Source: Virgibacillus necropolis
Lineage (GTDB): Bacteria > Bacillota > Bacilli > Bacillales > Amphibacillaceae
Direction: 5' to 3'
DNA length: 64,000 nucleotides
NCBI RefSeq assembly: GCF_002224365.1
Contig: NZ_CP022437.1
Location: 3,658,001-3,722,000 of the forward strand
Numbering within the stretch: the first letter of the stretch is position 1; each line of letters opens with the position of its first letter. Position numbers and translations under genes: made by a program. Positions 1 to 8,503 of this stretch are shown here, one piece after another. Under the pieces are notes generated by a model. It worked only from the letters and a program-made list of their open reading frames with translations. It was not told the DNA's origin and did not search any database.

Positions 1-36
1 TATACAGATTATTACACCGAAAGAAGGTTTCATTAA

Positions 37-972
37 ATGAAAGCAATTATTATTGAATCATATGGTTCTTCAGATCAGTTGATTGAGAAAGAAGTTCCAA
101 TGCCTACTATAGAAGATAATCAAGTATTGCTAGAACTTCATGCGACCTCAATTAACCCAATCGACTGGAAGTTACGTGAAGGATATTTACAAGAAAAACT
201 CCCATTCGAATTTCCGATTATTTTGGGATGGGATGCCGCTGGAATTATTAAAGAGGTTGGAGCAAACGTGACAAACTTCCAAATTGGCGATTATGTATTT
301 GCAAGGCCTGAGACAACAGCTGGTGGTACGTATGCTGAATATACATCAGTGGATGAGGACCTTTTAGCAAAAATGCCAGAAAATCTTTCCTTTGATGAAG
401 CTGCATCTGTTCCTTTAGCTGGACTTACCGCTTGGCAATGTCTCGTTGATTTTTCGAATATAAAATCCGATGACAGGGTGTTAATTCATGCTGGTTCAGG
501 TGGTGTCGGAAACTTTGCCATTCAAATCGCCAAAAGCTTTGGAGCGCATGTAGCTTCAACTGCTAGTGGGAAAAATGAAGCGTTTCTAAAGGAACTTGGA
601 GTAGATGAGTTTATTAACTATAAGGAAGAAAACTTTGAAGATGTGATCAAAGAATTTGACATCGTTTTAGACACCATGGGCGGTGAAATTCAGGAAAGAA
701 GCTTTGATGTATTGAAAAAAGGCGGAAAATTAGTTTCGATTGTTCAACCTCCAGATGAAGAAAAGGGAAAGGCAAAAGGTATCACTGCGGGATTTCACTG
801 GTTAGAATCTAATGGCAAACAACTCGCAGAACTTGGCAATTTAATCAAAAGAGAACAAGTGGAAACAAATGTCGGTCATACATTCCCTTTCACCCAAGAA
901 GGCTTACAAGAAGCACATAAGCTAAGTGAATCCCATCATGCAAAAGGAAAAATTGTGATTAAAATTAAATAG
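37..972 (+). CDS. NADP-dependent MDR-family oxidoreductase (quinone-reductase type)
   Basis: A 311-residue medium-chain dehydrogenase/reductase. A GroES-like N-terminal half (about residues 25-115) is followed by a Rossmann half with the nucleotide-binding stretch HAGSGGVGNF at 151-160. No cysteine/histidine zinc-ligand set of alcohol dehydrogenases is visible, so it belongs with the zinc-free quinone oxidoreductase branch, which reduces enones or quinones with NADPH in the cytosol. The ATG is preceded by an AGAAGG-like site. A terminator follows directly, so it is the last or only gene of its transcript; the upstream neighbour lies outside the window. The family is clear; the substrate cannot be told. 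Confidence 0.85.
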   Translation: MKAIIIESYGSSDQLIEKEVPMPTIEDNQVLLELHATSINPIDWKLREGYLQEKLPFEFPIILGWDAAGIIKEVGANVTNFQIGDYVFARPETTAGGTYAEYTSVDEDLLAKMPENLSFDEAASVPLAGLTAWQCLVDFSNIKSDDRVLIHAGSGGVGNFAIQIAKSFGAHVASTASGKNEAFLKELGVDEFINYKEENFEDVIKEFDIVLDTMGGEIQERSFDVLKKGGKLVSIVQPPDEEKGKAKGITAGFHWLESNGKQLAELGNLIKREQVETNVGHTFPFTQEGLQEAHKLSESHHAKGKIVIKIK

Positions 973-979
973 TCACTAA

Positions 980-1015
980 AATGCTTGGATTATTCTAATC
1001 ATCCAAGCATTTTTT
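980..1015 (+). terminator. Rho-independent terminator after the MDR oxidoreductase
   Basis: Perfect 10-bp stem (ATGCTTGGAT / ATCCAAGCAT) with a 10-nt loop, followed by a T run, 8 nt after the stop codon. Confidence 0.85.
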
Positions 1016-1123
1016 ACTGCCCGTTCAAGCCCGATTGGTTCAACTAGCATTTAGTGAGGGAAGAAAGAAAACCCAACTGAATGAAGGTTCACTTTATGTT
1101 TTTTTTAACAATAATTTTGTGTT

Positions 1124-1630
1124 TCACTTTAGATACCCCAAAATTTGCTTCCATTCTTCCACCTTTCCTGCAAAGGTTTTCGTATATCTTCCTGGGATAG
1201 GACTAGTCGAGGGTAGTTTGATAACATCTACATGATTCAGCTCATCTTTCCCCACATTTTTCCTTAATGTTTGAAAAGACTTTGTCCCATTACAAGCAAT
1301 GAGTCGGATAGTCGGATGTATCTTAAGTAGTCCAGGAATATCATTTGGCTCTTCTTCTGTAATGTTGCTATCCAGACTACCTTTACGATAGCACGCACCA
1401 ATTACATCCCATAATGCAAGATGATTTTGTTTTACAAATTTAGTTTTATCTTGATAATCAATTAAAGCCTTTTGATTAAATAGTTCATACAAAATATCCC
1501 AAAAATGATTGCGCGGGTTTCCGTAATATTGTTGATTTTCCAAAGATATAGCACTAGGCATGGAGCCAACAATTAATATTTTCGGGTTATCCGAAATTAT
1601 TGGGTTTAGACCAATAAGTTTGGTTGGCAT
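1124..1630 (-). CDS. DNA-deoxyinosine glycosylase (uracil-DNA glycosylase superfamily)
   Basis: A 168-residue base-excision repair enzyme, probably removing hypoxanthine (deaminated adenine) or related lesions from DNA. The motif GSMPS near the N-terminus (water-activating loop), a YYGNPRNHFW segment and a C-terminal LPSTSP loop match the family 6 deoxyinosine glycosylases. A longer frame starts at 1699, but GAGGAGG sits 9 nt before the ATG at 1630 (reading MPTKLIGLNP), so that start is preferred. It is a single gene, convergent with the oxidoreductase. Substrate preference is taken from the family, not from the sequence. Confidence 0.8.
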   Translation of the reverse strand: MPTKLIGLNPIISDNPKILIVGSMPSAISLENQQYYGNPRNHFWDILYELFNQKALIDYQDKTKFVKQNHLALWDVIGACYRKGSLDSNITEEEPNDIPGLLKIHPTIRLIACNGTKSFQTLRKNVGKDELNHVDVIKLPSTSPIPGRYTKTFAGKVEEWKQILGYLK

Positions 1631-1722
1631 TATGCTGCCCCTCCTCATTATACGATTTCTTTCTTTATTATCTCGTACTAGGTGTGTTGTTTTCAACATA
1701 TTAGAAAACTTGTCTTATCGCC

Positions 1723-1787
1723 AAGCCTAATAGCGAAAGGCTTAGTTGCACTTATGCAGTAAGAAAGGATTTACACTTTCTTACTGC
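1723..1787. other. Two stem-loops in the deoxyinosine glycosylase/sspP gap
   Basis: A perfect 12-bp inverted repeat (GCAGTAAGAAAG / CTTTCTTACTGC, 1756-1787) follows a smaller AAGCCT/AGGCTT stem at 1723-1743. Neither has a T run, so they are not obvious terminators; they may be remnants of a repeat or a regulatory structure. Confidence 0.4.
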
Positions 1788-1819
1788 CAAAATAAATCCC
1801 ACTTATATAATATCCAGTA

Positions 1820-1847
1820 AAAAAAGGCAGCCATATGACTGCCTTTA
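1820..1847 (-). terminator. Terminator of the sspP-like gene
   Basis: On the minus strand an AAAGGCAG / CTGCCTTT stem with an 8-nt loop is followed by seven T residues, 8 nt after the stop codon. Confidence 0.85.
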
Positions 1848-1854
1848 CTAGTTT

Positions 1855-2007
1855 CTACATATCATGTGATGCGTCATTTTTCTGCCTTGAATGATTCTTG
1901 TTTTTCACTTTATGCGAGCCACTCAACGGTTCACCATACGGTTGCTTAGGACTTTTTGGTAAATTAGGTTCTTCCTGTTGCTTTGGACCTTTTGGATTTT
2001 TTGACAT
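1855..2007 (-). CDS. sspP: Small acid-soluble spore protein P (SspP/CotL-like)
   Basis: A 50-residue, Pro/Lys-rich, very hydrophilic protein starting [10 protein letters not shown]. Its C-terminal half ([14 protein letters not shown], ending SHDM) closely matches Bacillus subtilis SspP, which ends in GSKKVKNRNHTRQK and SHDM. Minor SASP of this kind accumulate in the forespore. GGAAAGGAGAG precedes the ATG, a terminator follows, and upstream lies a TGCATA-N18-AAAACTA element resembling a sigma-G promoter. The gene is monocistronic. Small size makes it easy to miss, but the C-terminal match is specific. Confidence 0.9.
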   Translation of the reverse strand: MSKNPKGPKQQEEPNLPKSPKQPYGEPLSGSHKVKNKNHSRQKNDASHDM

Positions 2008-2036
2008 ACTTATTCTCTCCTTTCCTTTTATCTAGT

Positions 2037-2067
2037 TAGTTTTTGGAAAAAACTAACGGTTTATGCA
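2037..2067 (-). promoter_or_regulatory. Sigma-G-like promoter of sspP
   Basis: Minus-strand TGCATA (2062-2067), an 18-nt spacer, then AAAACTA (2037-2043), close to the forespore consensus TGMATA-N18-CATWMTA. The sspL-like gene has the same arrangement. The spacer contains part of a GTTAGTTTTT/AAAAACTAAC inverted repeat. Confidence 0.5.
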
Positions 2068-2155
2068 TGAAAACATGTATCCAAATGAAGTGATAATTTG
2101 ATATGATTACATTTACACTATTCAAGAGGATGCTAAATAAATTTGAGGTGACATA

Positions 2156-3109
2156 ATGAAGGCAACGTTAATTGGTATTCTTTCTGCTTTATTTTTTTCT
2201 GTTACATTTGTATTGAACCGAGCAATGGAACTTGATGGTGGCAGTTGGGTATGGAGTGCTACGTTGCGCTTTTTCTTCATGCTTCCTCTATTGCTCATAA
2301 TAGTTGGATATAAACGAAATGTCAGGCCTGTGTTCAGACATATTAAAAATCAACCACTTCCATGGATCATTTGGAGTTCAGTTGGATTTGGCTTGTTTTA
2401 CGCACCACTTACATTTGCAACTATCTATGGACCAGGTTGGCTTATCGCAGCAACTTTTCAAATTACGATTATCGCGGGTTCTCTCCTTGTACCTTTTTTA
2501 AATAAAAAAAAGAACCAGCGAATCCCAATGCAAAGCCTACTTATATCGTTAGTAATACTTGCCGGTGTTTTTCTCATGCAGTTAGAACACGCATCGTCTG
2601 TTCCAATCATTAATGTTGTACTGTGTGTAATTCCGATTATTATTTCTGCATTTGCCTTTCCACTAGGTAATCGCAAAATGATGCAAGTTGTGAATGGTGA
2701 ATTGAACACGTTTCAGCGCATTTTAGGAATGACAATTGCAAGTATGCCATTTTGGATATTCTTATCTATTTATGGAATGGCAACACAAGGCGCCCCTAGC
2801 TCAAGTCAAGTCTTGCAAACATTTATTGTCGCCGTTTCTTCAGGTGTTATTGCAACCGTATTATTTTTCTATGCTACTGAACTTGTCAATCACGATAATC
2901 ACAAGCTTGCAGCAATTGAAGCAACCCAGTCTGGAGAAGTTGTCTTTGCCCTATTTGGCGAACTATTATTGTTAAGCGCACCGTTACCAAGTGGGATTTC
3001 ATTCATTGGGATGGGATTAGTTGTAGTAGGAATGATTTTACATAGCGTACTATCATCACTTGGAGATCGAAAAAAAATGCTTGTTTATAAAAAGGTTTCC
3101 GGGGAATAA
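2156..3109 (+). CDS. DMT-superfamily transporter (EamA/EmrE-like efflux family)
   Basis: A 317-residue integral membrane protein with about ten hydrophobic helices and two internally related halves, typical of drug/metabolite transporters. It resembles the multidrug-resistance-efflux (EmrE-like) branch of DMT. GAGGTGACATA precedes the ATG. A palindromic repeat begins at the stop codon, so any terminator would be provided by that repeat. Substrate is not predictable. Confidence 0.8.
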   Translation: MKATLIGILSALFFSVTFVLNRAMELDGGSWVWSATLRFFFMLPLLLIIVGYKRNVRPVFRHIKNQPLPWIIWSSVGFGLFYAPLTFATIYGPGWLIAATFQITIIAGSLLVPFLNKKKNQRIPMQSLLISLVILAGVFLMQLEHASSVPIINVVLCVIPIIISAFAFPLGNRKMMQVVNGELNTFQRILGMTIASMPFWIFLSIYGMATQGAPSSSQVLQTFIVAVSSGVIATVLFFYATELVNHDNHKLAAIEATQSGEVVFALFGELLLLSAPLPSGISFIGMGLVVVGMILHSVLSSLGDRKKMLVYKKVSGE

Positions 3110-3235
3110 GAAAAGCGCAAGCGCCTTGAAAGACACGACAAGCATAAGCAGAGCGGTGCAGTGCAGTATGGTGCTTTGCTCGCGCGTACGCGAACTGCTT
3201 ATGTCTCCTAGTGTCTAGGCGCTGGAGCTAGACAG
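3109..3235. repeat. Palindromic intergenic repeat (Bacillaceae type)
   Basis: A GC-richer imperfect palindrome begins at the stop codon of the DMT gene. The outer arms (AGCGCAAGCGCCTTGAAAGA on the left; AGTGTCTAGGCGCT on the right) and inner arms (AAGCATAAGCAG / CTGCTTATG) pair, with a central CGCGCGTACGCG. Elements starting AGAAAAGCGCAAGCGCC and ending GGCGCTGGAGCTAGAC recur in intergenic regions of many Bacillaceae. No coding capacity; it may act as a transcript-ending structure for the flanking convergent genes. Confidence 0.7.
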
Positions 3236-3269
3236 ATAAACGCCAAAACTTATATTTTCCTTTTTTAAT

Positions 3270-4703
3270 CTATGCGCTTTCTTCTGCACGTGCCATTGCT
3301 TCTCGCTCCTGAGCTGGTGTCGTCCCTTTTATAAAGAAGGATAAAATTAGCCCAATCAAAGTTAGGGCAGTCACTACATAAAAAGCAATATTCACACCAT
3401 GAATAAGTCCACTTGTATCACCAGAATTAAGTGCTGCAGCTGTCATGATCGTAATCAGTACAGCCGTTCCAATAGATGCAGCAACTTGACGCATCGTGTT
3501 GTTCATCGCTGTACCATGTGGGATAAGCTTGTTTGGTAACTGGTTAAGTCCAGCAGTAGTTGCAGGCATCATCACCATTGAAATACCAAACATCCGTATA
3601 GCAAAAACGACAGTTAAATAGGTCAATGATGTCTTTGCTGATAAATCCGTAAACAAAAAGGAGGTCACCGTTACAATCGTTAAACCTGTGATGACTAGCC
3701 AACGGGCACCAATTTTGTCAAATATCCTTCCTGTAACTGGTGACATGAAACCCATCAACAATGCTCCTGGCATAATCATAATTCCTGATTCAATAGCTGT
3801 AAAGCCAGCCATATTTTGCATATAAATTGGAAGTATTGTCTCTGCACCAATAAGCCCAATAAAGGCAATCATTCCAATCACAGTCGTAATGGTAAACATT
3901 TTGTATTTAAATACACGAAACTCTAAAATTGGCTGCTTCAACTTAAACTGCCTAGTTATAAAAGCGGTAAGTGTGATTGCACCAATAACAAGCGATAAGA
4001 TCACATAAATACTTGTCCATCCGTAATTACCCGCACTACTAACCCCGTATAACAAACCACCAAAACCAAGTGTAGACAACACAATGGATAAATAATCTAC
4101 TTTAGGGAATGTTCTAGTTGTAACATTTTTCATCACGAAATATGCGATAACAATATCAATGATTGCAAATGGCAAAATAATATAAAATAGGTATCTCCAT
4201 GGATAATGCTGAACAATCCACCCAGATAATGTTGGTCCAATTGCTGGGGCAAAGGAAATAACTAATCCTACCATTCCCATTGCGGATCCACGCTTTTCAA
4301 TAGGGAAAATCAGTAAAAATATTGTCATCATTAAAGGCAACATAATTCCTGCCCCAGAAGCCTGGATGATTCTTCCTACCATTAAAACAGCAAAATTTGG
4401 GGAGAGTGCACAAACGAGTGTACCCACTGCAAAAATGATCATTGCTGATAAAAATAATTTACGCGTTGTAAATGTCTCAATCAAAAAAGCTGTAATAGGT
4501 ATCATGATTCCATTAACCAGCATAAAAATAGTCGTTACCCATTGAGCTGTATTTTCCGTAAGATTCAAATCTTCCATAATATGTGGAATTGCCGTAGCTA
4601 ATAATAATTGATTTAAAATAGCAATAAAAGCGCCAGAGAGTAGCACTGCAACAATTGGAAATTTATTTATATTTTTAACATCCCCTGTATAATCCTTTTT
4701 CAA
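3270..4703 (-). CDS. DHA2-family MFS efflux transporter (EmrB/QacA type)
   Basis: About 477 residues with roughly fourteen transmembrane helices, the hallmark of the 14-TM DHA2 branch of proton-coupled drug exporters. The first loop holds ATAIPHIMEDL, and GRIIQASGAGIMLP matches the antiporter motif C region. The longest frame begins with a GTG at 4727, but that codon lies just before a strong GAGGAGG; the TTG at 4703 lies 8 nt after this site (reading MKKDYTGD) and is preferred. Likely exports toxic organic compounds; substrate unknown. Confidence 0.82.
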   Translation of the reverse strand: MKKDYTGDVKNINKFPIVAVLLSGAFIAILNQLLLATAIPHIMEDLNLTENTAQWVTTIFMLVNGIMIPITAFLIETFTTRKLFLSAMIIFAVGTLVCALSPNFAVLMVGRIIQASGAGIMLPLMMTIFLLIFPIEKRGSAMGMVGLVISFAPAIGPTLSGWIVQHYPWRYLFYIILPFAIIDIVIAYFVMKNVTTRTFPKVDYLSIVLSTLGFGGLLYGVSSAGNYGWTSIYVILSLVIGAITLTAFITRQFKLKQPILEFRVFKYKMFTITTVIGMIAFIGLIGAETILPIYMQNMAGFTAIESGIMIMPGALLMGFMSPVTGRIFDKIGARWLVITGLTIVTVTSFLFTDLSAKTSLTYLTVVFAIRMFGISMVMMPATTAGLNQLPNKLIPHGTAMNNTMRQVAASIGTAVLITIMTAAALNSGDTSGLIHGVNIAFYVVTALTLIGLILSFFIKGTTPAQEREAMARAEESA

Positions 4704-4810
4704 AACTTCTTCCTCCTCATCCCCCACGCTCTTTCAGTTGTAGATCTGCATGGTAAGCATTATATGGAAGTTGTGCTAGTACTGTCAATGATAGTGGCTT
4801 AATCTTTTTC

Positions 4811-4862
4811 TTATAGAGGTTGTTCAAAAAGTCATCAAATGATAAACGGTGAATTTCTTCGT
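4811..4862. repeat. One-ended remnant of the GAGGTTGTTCAAAAAGTC repeat family
   Basis: TTATAGAGGTTGTTCAAAAA continues into GTC and AAATGATAAACGGTGAAT, matching the left end of the complete copy at 24614-24777. The opposite end is missing here. Confidence 0.7.
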
Positions 4863-4964
4863 TTCTTGAAAGATCATAACATATGGTTACGATTAATTAT
4901 ACTCGAGTATGATACAATAAATATGAATGTATTCACAATTTTTTCAGGTGAGGGGATTGGTAAA

Positions 4965-5579
4965 ATGTTTGGAAAAGTAGCGTCAGATGTACTTGGTATT
5001 AGTGATGTTGGAAAAGTAATCAAACCGGTAGATTATGATAAGGTTGACTCAGATGATTACGTTATGCATGAGGACGATGAAAAAATATTCTTTTTGATTA
5101 AATCGCGTTCAGATGAATATTGTTTCACAAACAAAGCATTAATTCATGTGGACGGAACAAGTGCTGCAAGTAAAAAACGTACGCTTCGTCGTTTTGATTA
5201 CCGCTACAATACTATTTCGGATGTTACCTTAGAAACAGCTGGAACATTGGATAGAGATGTCGAAATTCAATTCAAAATGGGTCAAAACTTTCACAACATT
5301 GATGTTCATAAGGATCACTTGGATGAACTTAAAGATTTATACAAAGCACTAATCATGATTTCAGAAACAATCAAGAATAATGAAACCTATATTAACTATT
5401 CACGACAAAGCCTTGATTTTGCTTCCTCGACATTAAGTAATAGTAGAAGCAATGAAACAAAATTGTCCGATGAGTTTAAAGAAATCAATGAAGCTGCTTT
5501 TGATTGGCTTATTGAAAATAAAGATAAGTACAGTGTGAAGGATTTTGGCTACGTTTTTGAACGTTATATAAACAACTAA
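4965..5579 (+). CDS. PH-domain protein of the YvbH family
   Basis: A 204-residue soluble protein. Residues about 30-125 form a bacterial pleckstrin-homology domain (segments KIFFLIKSRSDEYCFTNKAL and RYNTISDVTLETAGT); the helical C-terminal 70 residues resemble the oligomerisation tail of YvbH-type proteins. No catalytic motif or signal peptide. The frame is open from 4839, but AGGGG before the ATG at 4965 (MFGKVASDVL) and the repeat remnant upstream favour the shorter protein. Cellular role unknown. Confidence 0.7.
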   Translation: MFGKVASDVLGISDVGKVIKPVDYDKVDSDDYVMHEDDEKIFFLIKSRSDEYCFTNKALIHVDGTSAASKKRTLRRFDYRYNTISDVTLETAGTLDRDVEIQFKMGQNFHNIDVHKDHLDELKDLYKALIMISETIKNNETYINYSRQSLDFASSTLSNSRSNETKLSDEFKEINEAAFDWLIENKDKYSVKDFGYVFERYINN

Positions 5580-5626
5580 TATTTTAAAATACCCCGACCG
5601 AGTTTTTCGGTAAGTGATTCAACTAA

Positions 5627-5656
5627 AACGCTCAGAATTTAATCTGAGCGTTTTTT
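5627..5656 (+). terminator. Terminator after the PH-domain gene
   Basis: AACGCTCAGA / TCTGAGCGTT stem with a short AT loop and a run of T, about 50 nt downstream of the stop. Confidence 0.85.
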
Positions 5657-5691
5657 GTAACCTAACTACTCTTCCAAGATGTTTAGCCATC

Positions 5692-6063
5692 TTACGCGTT
5701 CCACTCCAAAAATTCTAATCGGTTTCCAAATGGATCATTTAAGTAAAACCTATTCGCACCAGGAAGTCGATCATCATCCTGATACTTTACACTTTTCCCG
5801 CTTAGATACTCCTTAAGTTTATCAATGCTTTTCACACGAAATGCTGGGTGGGCTTTTTTTGCTGGACTAAAGGTGTCTTCCACCCCTATATGTAACTGAA
5901 TAGTACCCGTCATAAACCATACACCACCGTTTTCACGCAACACATCTGGTTTCTCTATCTCTTGAAATCCGAGTAATTCAACGAAGAATTCCCTTGCCAA
6001 GTCTTCACTTCCTATTGGCGACGCAAGCTGAATATGATCAATAGCTTCATATTGAAAAGACAT
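5692..6063 (-). CDS. VOC/glyoxalase-superfamily protein
   Basis: A 123-residue single-domain vicinal-oxygen-chelate protein. The pattern is typical: IDHIQLA at the start, a central GVWFMTGTIQLHIGVE strand pair and the ending YLNDPFGNRLEFLEW, which carries candidate metal-ligand positions (His of IDHIQ, His of LHIG, Glu of LEFLEW). The start at 6063 follows AGGAGAGG; an in-frame ATG at 6093 lacks such a site. Could be a lyase, dioxygenase or resistance-type binding protein; the reaction is not evident. Confidence 0.75.
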   Translation of the reverse strand: MSFQYEAIDHIQLASPIGSEDLAREFFVELLGFQEIEKPDVLRENGGVWFMTGTIQLHIGVEDTFSPAKKAHPAFRVKSIDKLKEYLSGKSVKYQDDDRLPGANRFYLNDPFGNRLEFLEWNA

Positions 6064-6205
6064 GTACCCCTCTCCTCTCTTTGGTTTCATCATACATTAC
6101 AAAACCAACATTAGATAATACTAATTTTTTATCCATCATGAAAAGTTTGAGTTATATAAGGGATCCTTAATTTTTTTCCTCTACTGCTATAAATGCTTAT
6201 ACATA

Positions 6206-6240
6206 GAAAAAGACCAGCTCCCTTCTAGGAAACTGGTCTA
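6206..6240 (-). terminator. Minus-strand terminator
   Basis: AGACCAG / CTGGTCT stem followed on the minus strand by five T. It lies about 250 nt beyond the sspL-like stop and is the first terminator seen downstream of it. Confidence 0.6.
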
Positions 6241-6491
6241 CGTTAATTTTAAAAGTTATAAGCCACAATTGCCGTATTTCAGATAAAAAGTTTTAAACCA
6301 CCACTCCTCAAAGTGGGTGTTTGCAAAAACCTTCCTGTCTTCCTCTCATTGAAGGCTCGACATTTCAGTTCTTATATAAAACTCCCTATTATAATGTTAG
6401 AGGTTAAAACTTAAATTAATACGAACAATGTAGCTTATATATATCTTACACCTTACCATTCAAAATGACAATAGAAATTTTACCCAAATAT
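6241..6491. other. Non-coding gap with an unexplained hairpin
   Basis: No supported gene. An imperfect hairpin near 6298-6318 (ACCACCACTCCTCAAAGTGG, then GTGT) has the look of subterminal hairpins of IS200/IS605-type elements, but no transposase or second end is present, so this is only a note. Confidence 0.3.
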
Positions 6492-6632
6492 TCATCTTTT
6501 TGTATTCGTCTTTTTAGCTTTGTCTTCTAAGTCTGAATGTGGCCTTTGATTTGCCACGTCCTCTGTATTACCTTGTGGGTTTACACTTGAATTTACTCTT
6601 CGCTTGTTATAGTTGTCATTTTTTTCACTCAC
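6492..6632 (-). CDS. sspL: Small acid-soluble spore protein L-like (SspL)
   Basis: A 46-residue, charged, Asn/Lys-rich protein read from a GTG codon 6 nt after GGAGGTG. The C-terminal block DLEDKAKKTNTKR corresponds to the ELEERAKKSNTKR ending of B. subtilis SspL, and an internal NPQGNTED matches TPQG in the same place. Forespore-expressed minor SASP. Upstream is TGCATA-N18-AACACTA, a sigma-G-like promoter just past the stop of the acyl-CoA ligase gene, so it is probably transcribed alone in the forespore. The short length limits certainty, but the C-terminal match is good. Confidence 0.82.
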   Translation of the reverse strand: MSEKNDNYNKRRVNSSVNPQGNTEDVANQRPHSDLEDKAKKTNTKR

Positions 6633-6651
6633 TTGAAACACCTCCATTTGG

Positions 6652-6682
6652 TAGTGTTTCAATTTCAACATTCATTTATGCA
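6652..6682 (-). promoter_or_regulatory. Sigma-G-like promoter of sspL
   Basis: Minus-strand TGCATA (6677-6682), an 18-nt spacer, AACACTA (6652-6658). It shares the spacing and most bases of the sspP promoter in this window. Confidence 0.45.
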
Positions 6683-6685
6683 ATT

Positions 6686-8296
6686 CTATTTCTCACCAAG
6701 ATCCTCATACTCATCACGTAATGCTCTCTTTAAAACTTTCCCACTTGGATTCTTGGGCAAGGTTTTTGCAAAATCCACATATTTTGGCACTTTAAATGTA
6801 GATAGTTTTGATTTACAAAAATTAAGAACATCATCTTTCGTTATACTCGCATCTTTTTTTGGTACAATAATTGCAGTAACGGCCTCAATCCAATATGCAT
6901 CAGGAATACTAACCACCGCTACCTCAGAAACACCGTCTAGTTGATAAATCGTCTCCTCGACTTCTCTACTAGAAACATTCACACCACCTGTATTAATCAT
7001 GTCTTTTTTTCGGTCGACAATTGTAATATATCCTTCATCATCCATTATACCCAGATCTCCACTGTGAAACCAACCACCTCGAAAAGCTTCTGCTGTCTTT
7101 TCTGGATCATGTAAATAACCTTTCATTGTGTGGGGGGTGCGATGAACAATCTCACCAATTTCATTTCGTGGTACCTCATTATCTTCATCATCAACTATTT
7201 TCGTCTGTACATTTAATGATGCTTTCCCTGCGGATCCAAGTTTTCGTAGCTGATCCTCCGGTTGTAATGCTGTTGCAAGTGGAGCAACTTCTGTTTGCCC
7301 ATAAAAGTTCCAAAACTTTGCGTTTGGCAGACGTTCAGCTAATTCTTTTAAGATTTCACGGGGCATAATAGCAGCGCCATAATAGCACTTTTCCAATGTG
7401 GACAGATCCTTTTTATCAAAATCCGGATGACGCAATAACGCTATCCAAACTGTAGGTGGACAAAACAACTGTGTCGCACCTTCTTCTTCAATAGTTTTTA
7501 ATATTACTTCGGGACTAGCGGCGCCAAGAACTATCCCACTTGAACCAAGATAAATACTCGGCCCTAAGAATACATGTAATTGAGCACTATGATAAAGCGG
7601 TAATGCGTGGATTGCAATGTCCTGTTCCTCCATTTTTCCATCAACTATACAACTTACATACTCACTTACTAAACTTTTATGTGTGAGCATAACCCCTTTT
7701 GGTCGTGATTCTGTACCGCTTGTATATAAAACATGAGCAAGATCATCATCAGCAAGTTCCGCGTCAACGAAATCAATAGGCTGACCTCTCTTAAGAACCG
7801 ACAATAACTCCCAATTAGATACCTCAACCTGTTTTTCGAAATCTGCTGGGACATCCATTAAGTAACGGTGGTTAATTCCAAGTGTTTCTGATGACTTGTC
7901 CAGAACTGGAGCGAATTCTTCTGACGCTATAAAACCACTAACTTCCGCATGCTCTAAAATATACTGAACATCTTCTACTGAAAGCATGTAGTTAATGGGA
8001 ATCATTACAGCTCCTATACGCGCTAAGGCAAAGTTAACTACGACGAAATCCAAGCTATTCTTAGACATAACTGTAATCATGTCACCTTTTTGCATTCCTC
8101 TTTCTAAAAAAGCGTGTGCTGTCTGATTCACCATAGCATCCAAATCAGCATAGGAAAGGCGGTGTTCTTGATAGATAATTGCCAGCTTATCAGGATTCCG
8201 ATCCCTTGTCCGCGCTAGTAAATCTCCTAGCGTATTTCTACGTGCGCGTTCTAACATATTAGAAAGTGACGTGTCTCTATTTGTCTGCATGTTCAT
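6686..8296 (-). CDS. Long-chain acyl-CoA synthetase (AMP-forming)
   Basis: A 536-residue ANL-superfamily adenylating enzyme activating a carboxylic acid (probably fatty) to its CoA thioester through an acyl-AMP. Motifs in order: the ATP loop YTSGTESRPKGV (about 191-202), NFYGQTE (about 325), GWFHSGDLG (about 407), the hinge DRKKDMI (about 424), and the catalytic-lysine segment PKNPSGKVLKR near the C-terminus. All core motifs are intact. Start at 8296 follows AAAGGGTGG. It is monocistronic between rbsB and sspL. Chain-length preference cannot be read. Confidence 0.85.
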   Translation of the reverse strand: MNMQTNRDTSLSNMLERARRNTLGDLLARTRDRNPDKLAIIYQEHRLSYADLDAMVNQTAHAFLERGMQKGDMITVMSKNSLDFVVVNFALARIGAVMIPINYMLSVEDVQYILEHAEVSGFIASEEFAPVLDKSSETLGINHRYLMDVPADFEKQVEVSNWELLSVLKRGQPIDFVDAELADDDLAHVLYTSGTESRPKGVMLTHKSLVSEYVSCIVDGKMEEQDIAIHALPLYHSAQLHVFLGPSIYLGSSGIVLGAASPEVILKTIEEEGATQLFCPPTVWIALLRHPDFDKKDLSTLEKCYYGAAIMPREILKELAERLPNAKFWNFYGQTEVAPLATALQPEDQLRKLGSAGKASLNVQTKIVDDEDNEVPRNEIGEIVHRTPHTMKGYLHDPEKTAEAFRGGWFHSGDLGIMDDEGYITIVDRKKDMINTGGVNVSSREVEETIYQLDGVSEVAVVSIPDAYWIEAVTAIIVPKKDASITKDDVLNFCKSKLSTFKVPKYVDFAKTLPKNPSGKVLKRALRDEYEDLGEK

Positions 8297-8462
8297 ATGC
8301 CCACCCTTTTTAAATGAATTTTCTTCCTTTTATTTTATTTCAGATAACTTAGAATGGCAAGGCTTTCTTTTTATATTTGTTAATACAATATTATCCGATG
8401 AAGTTGATCATCAGCAGCGGAAAGTTAATCGAGAAAGTCAAGAAATCAATCGGCAGTAATGT

Positions 8463-8490
8463 AAAAAAAGGCCACCTGTTAAGATGACCT
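8463..8490 (-). terminator. Terminator of the ribose operon
   Basis: Minus-strand AGGTCATC / GGTGGCCT stem (with G-T pairs) and a run of seven T, 13 nt after the rbsB stop. Confidence 0.75.
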
Positions 8491-8503
8491 AATCACTTAT
8501 TAT

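Noticed and set aside
6290-6330. Possible IS200/IS605-type end hairpin
   Set aside because: Only one imperfect hairpin, no tnpA/tnpB remnant and no second end within the window.
8271-8459. 62-codon plus-strand frame between the acyl-CoA ligase and rbsB
   Set aside because: Starts antisense inside the ligase gene and has no ribosome site; the tail has some coding-like composition but no support.
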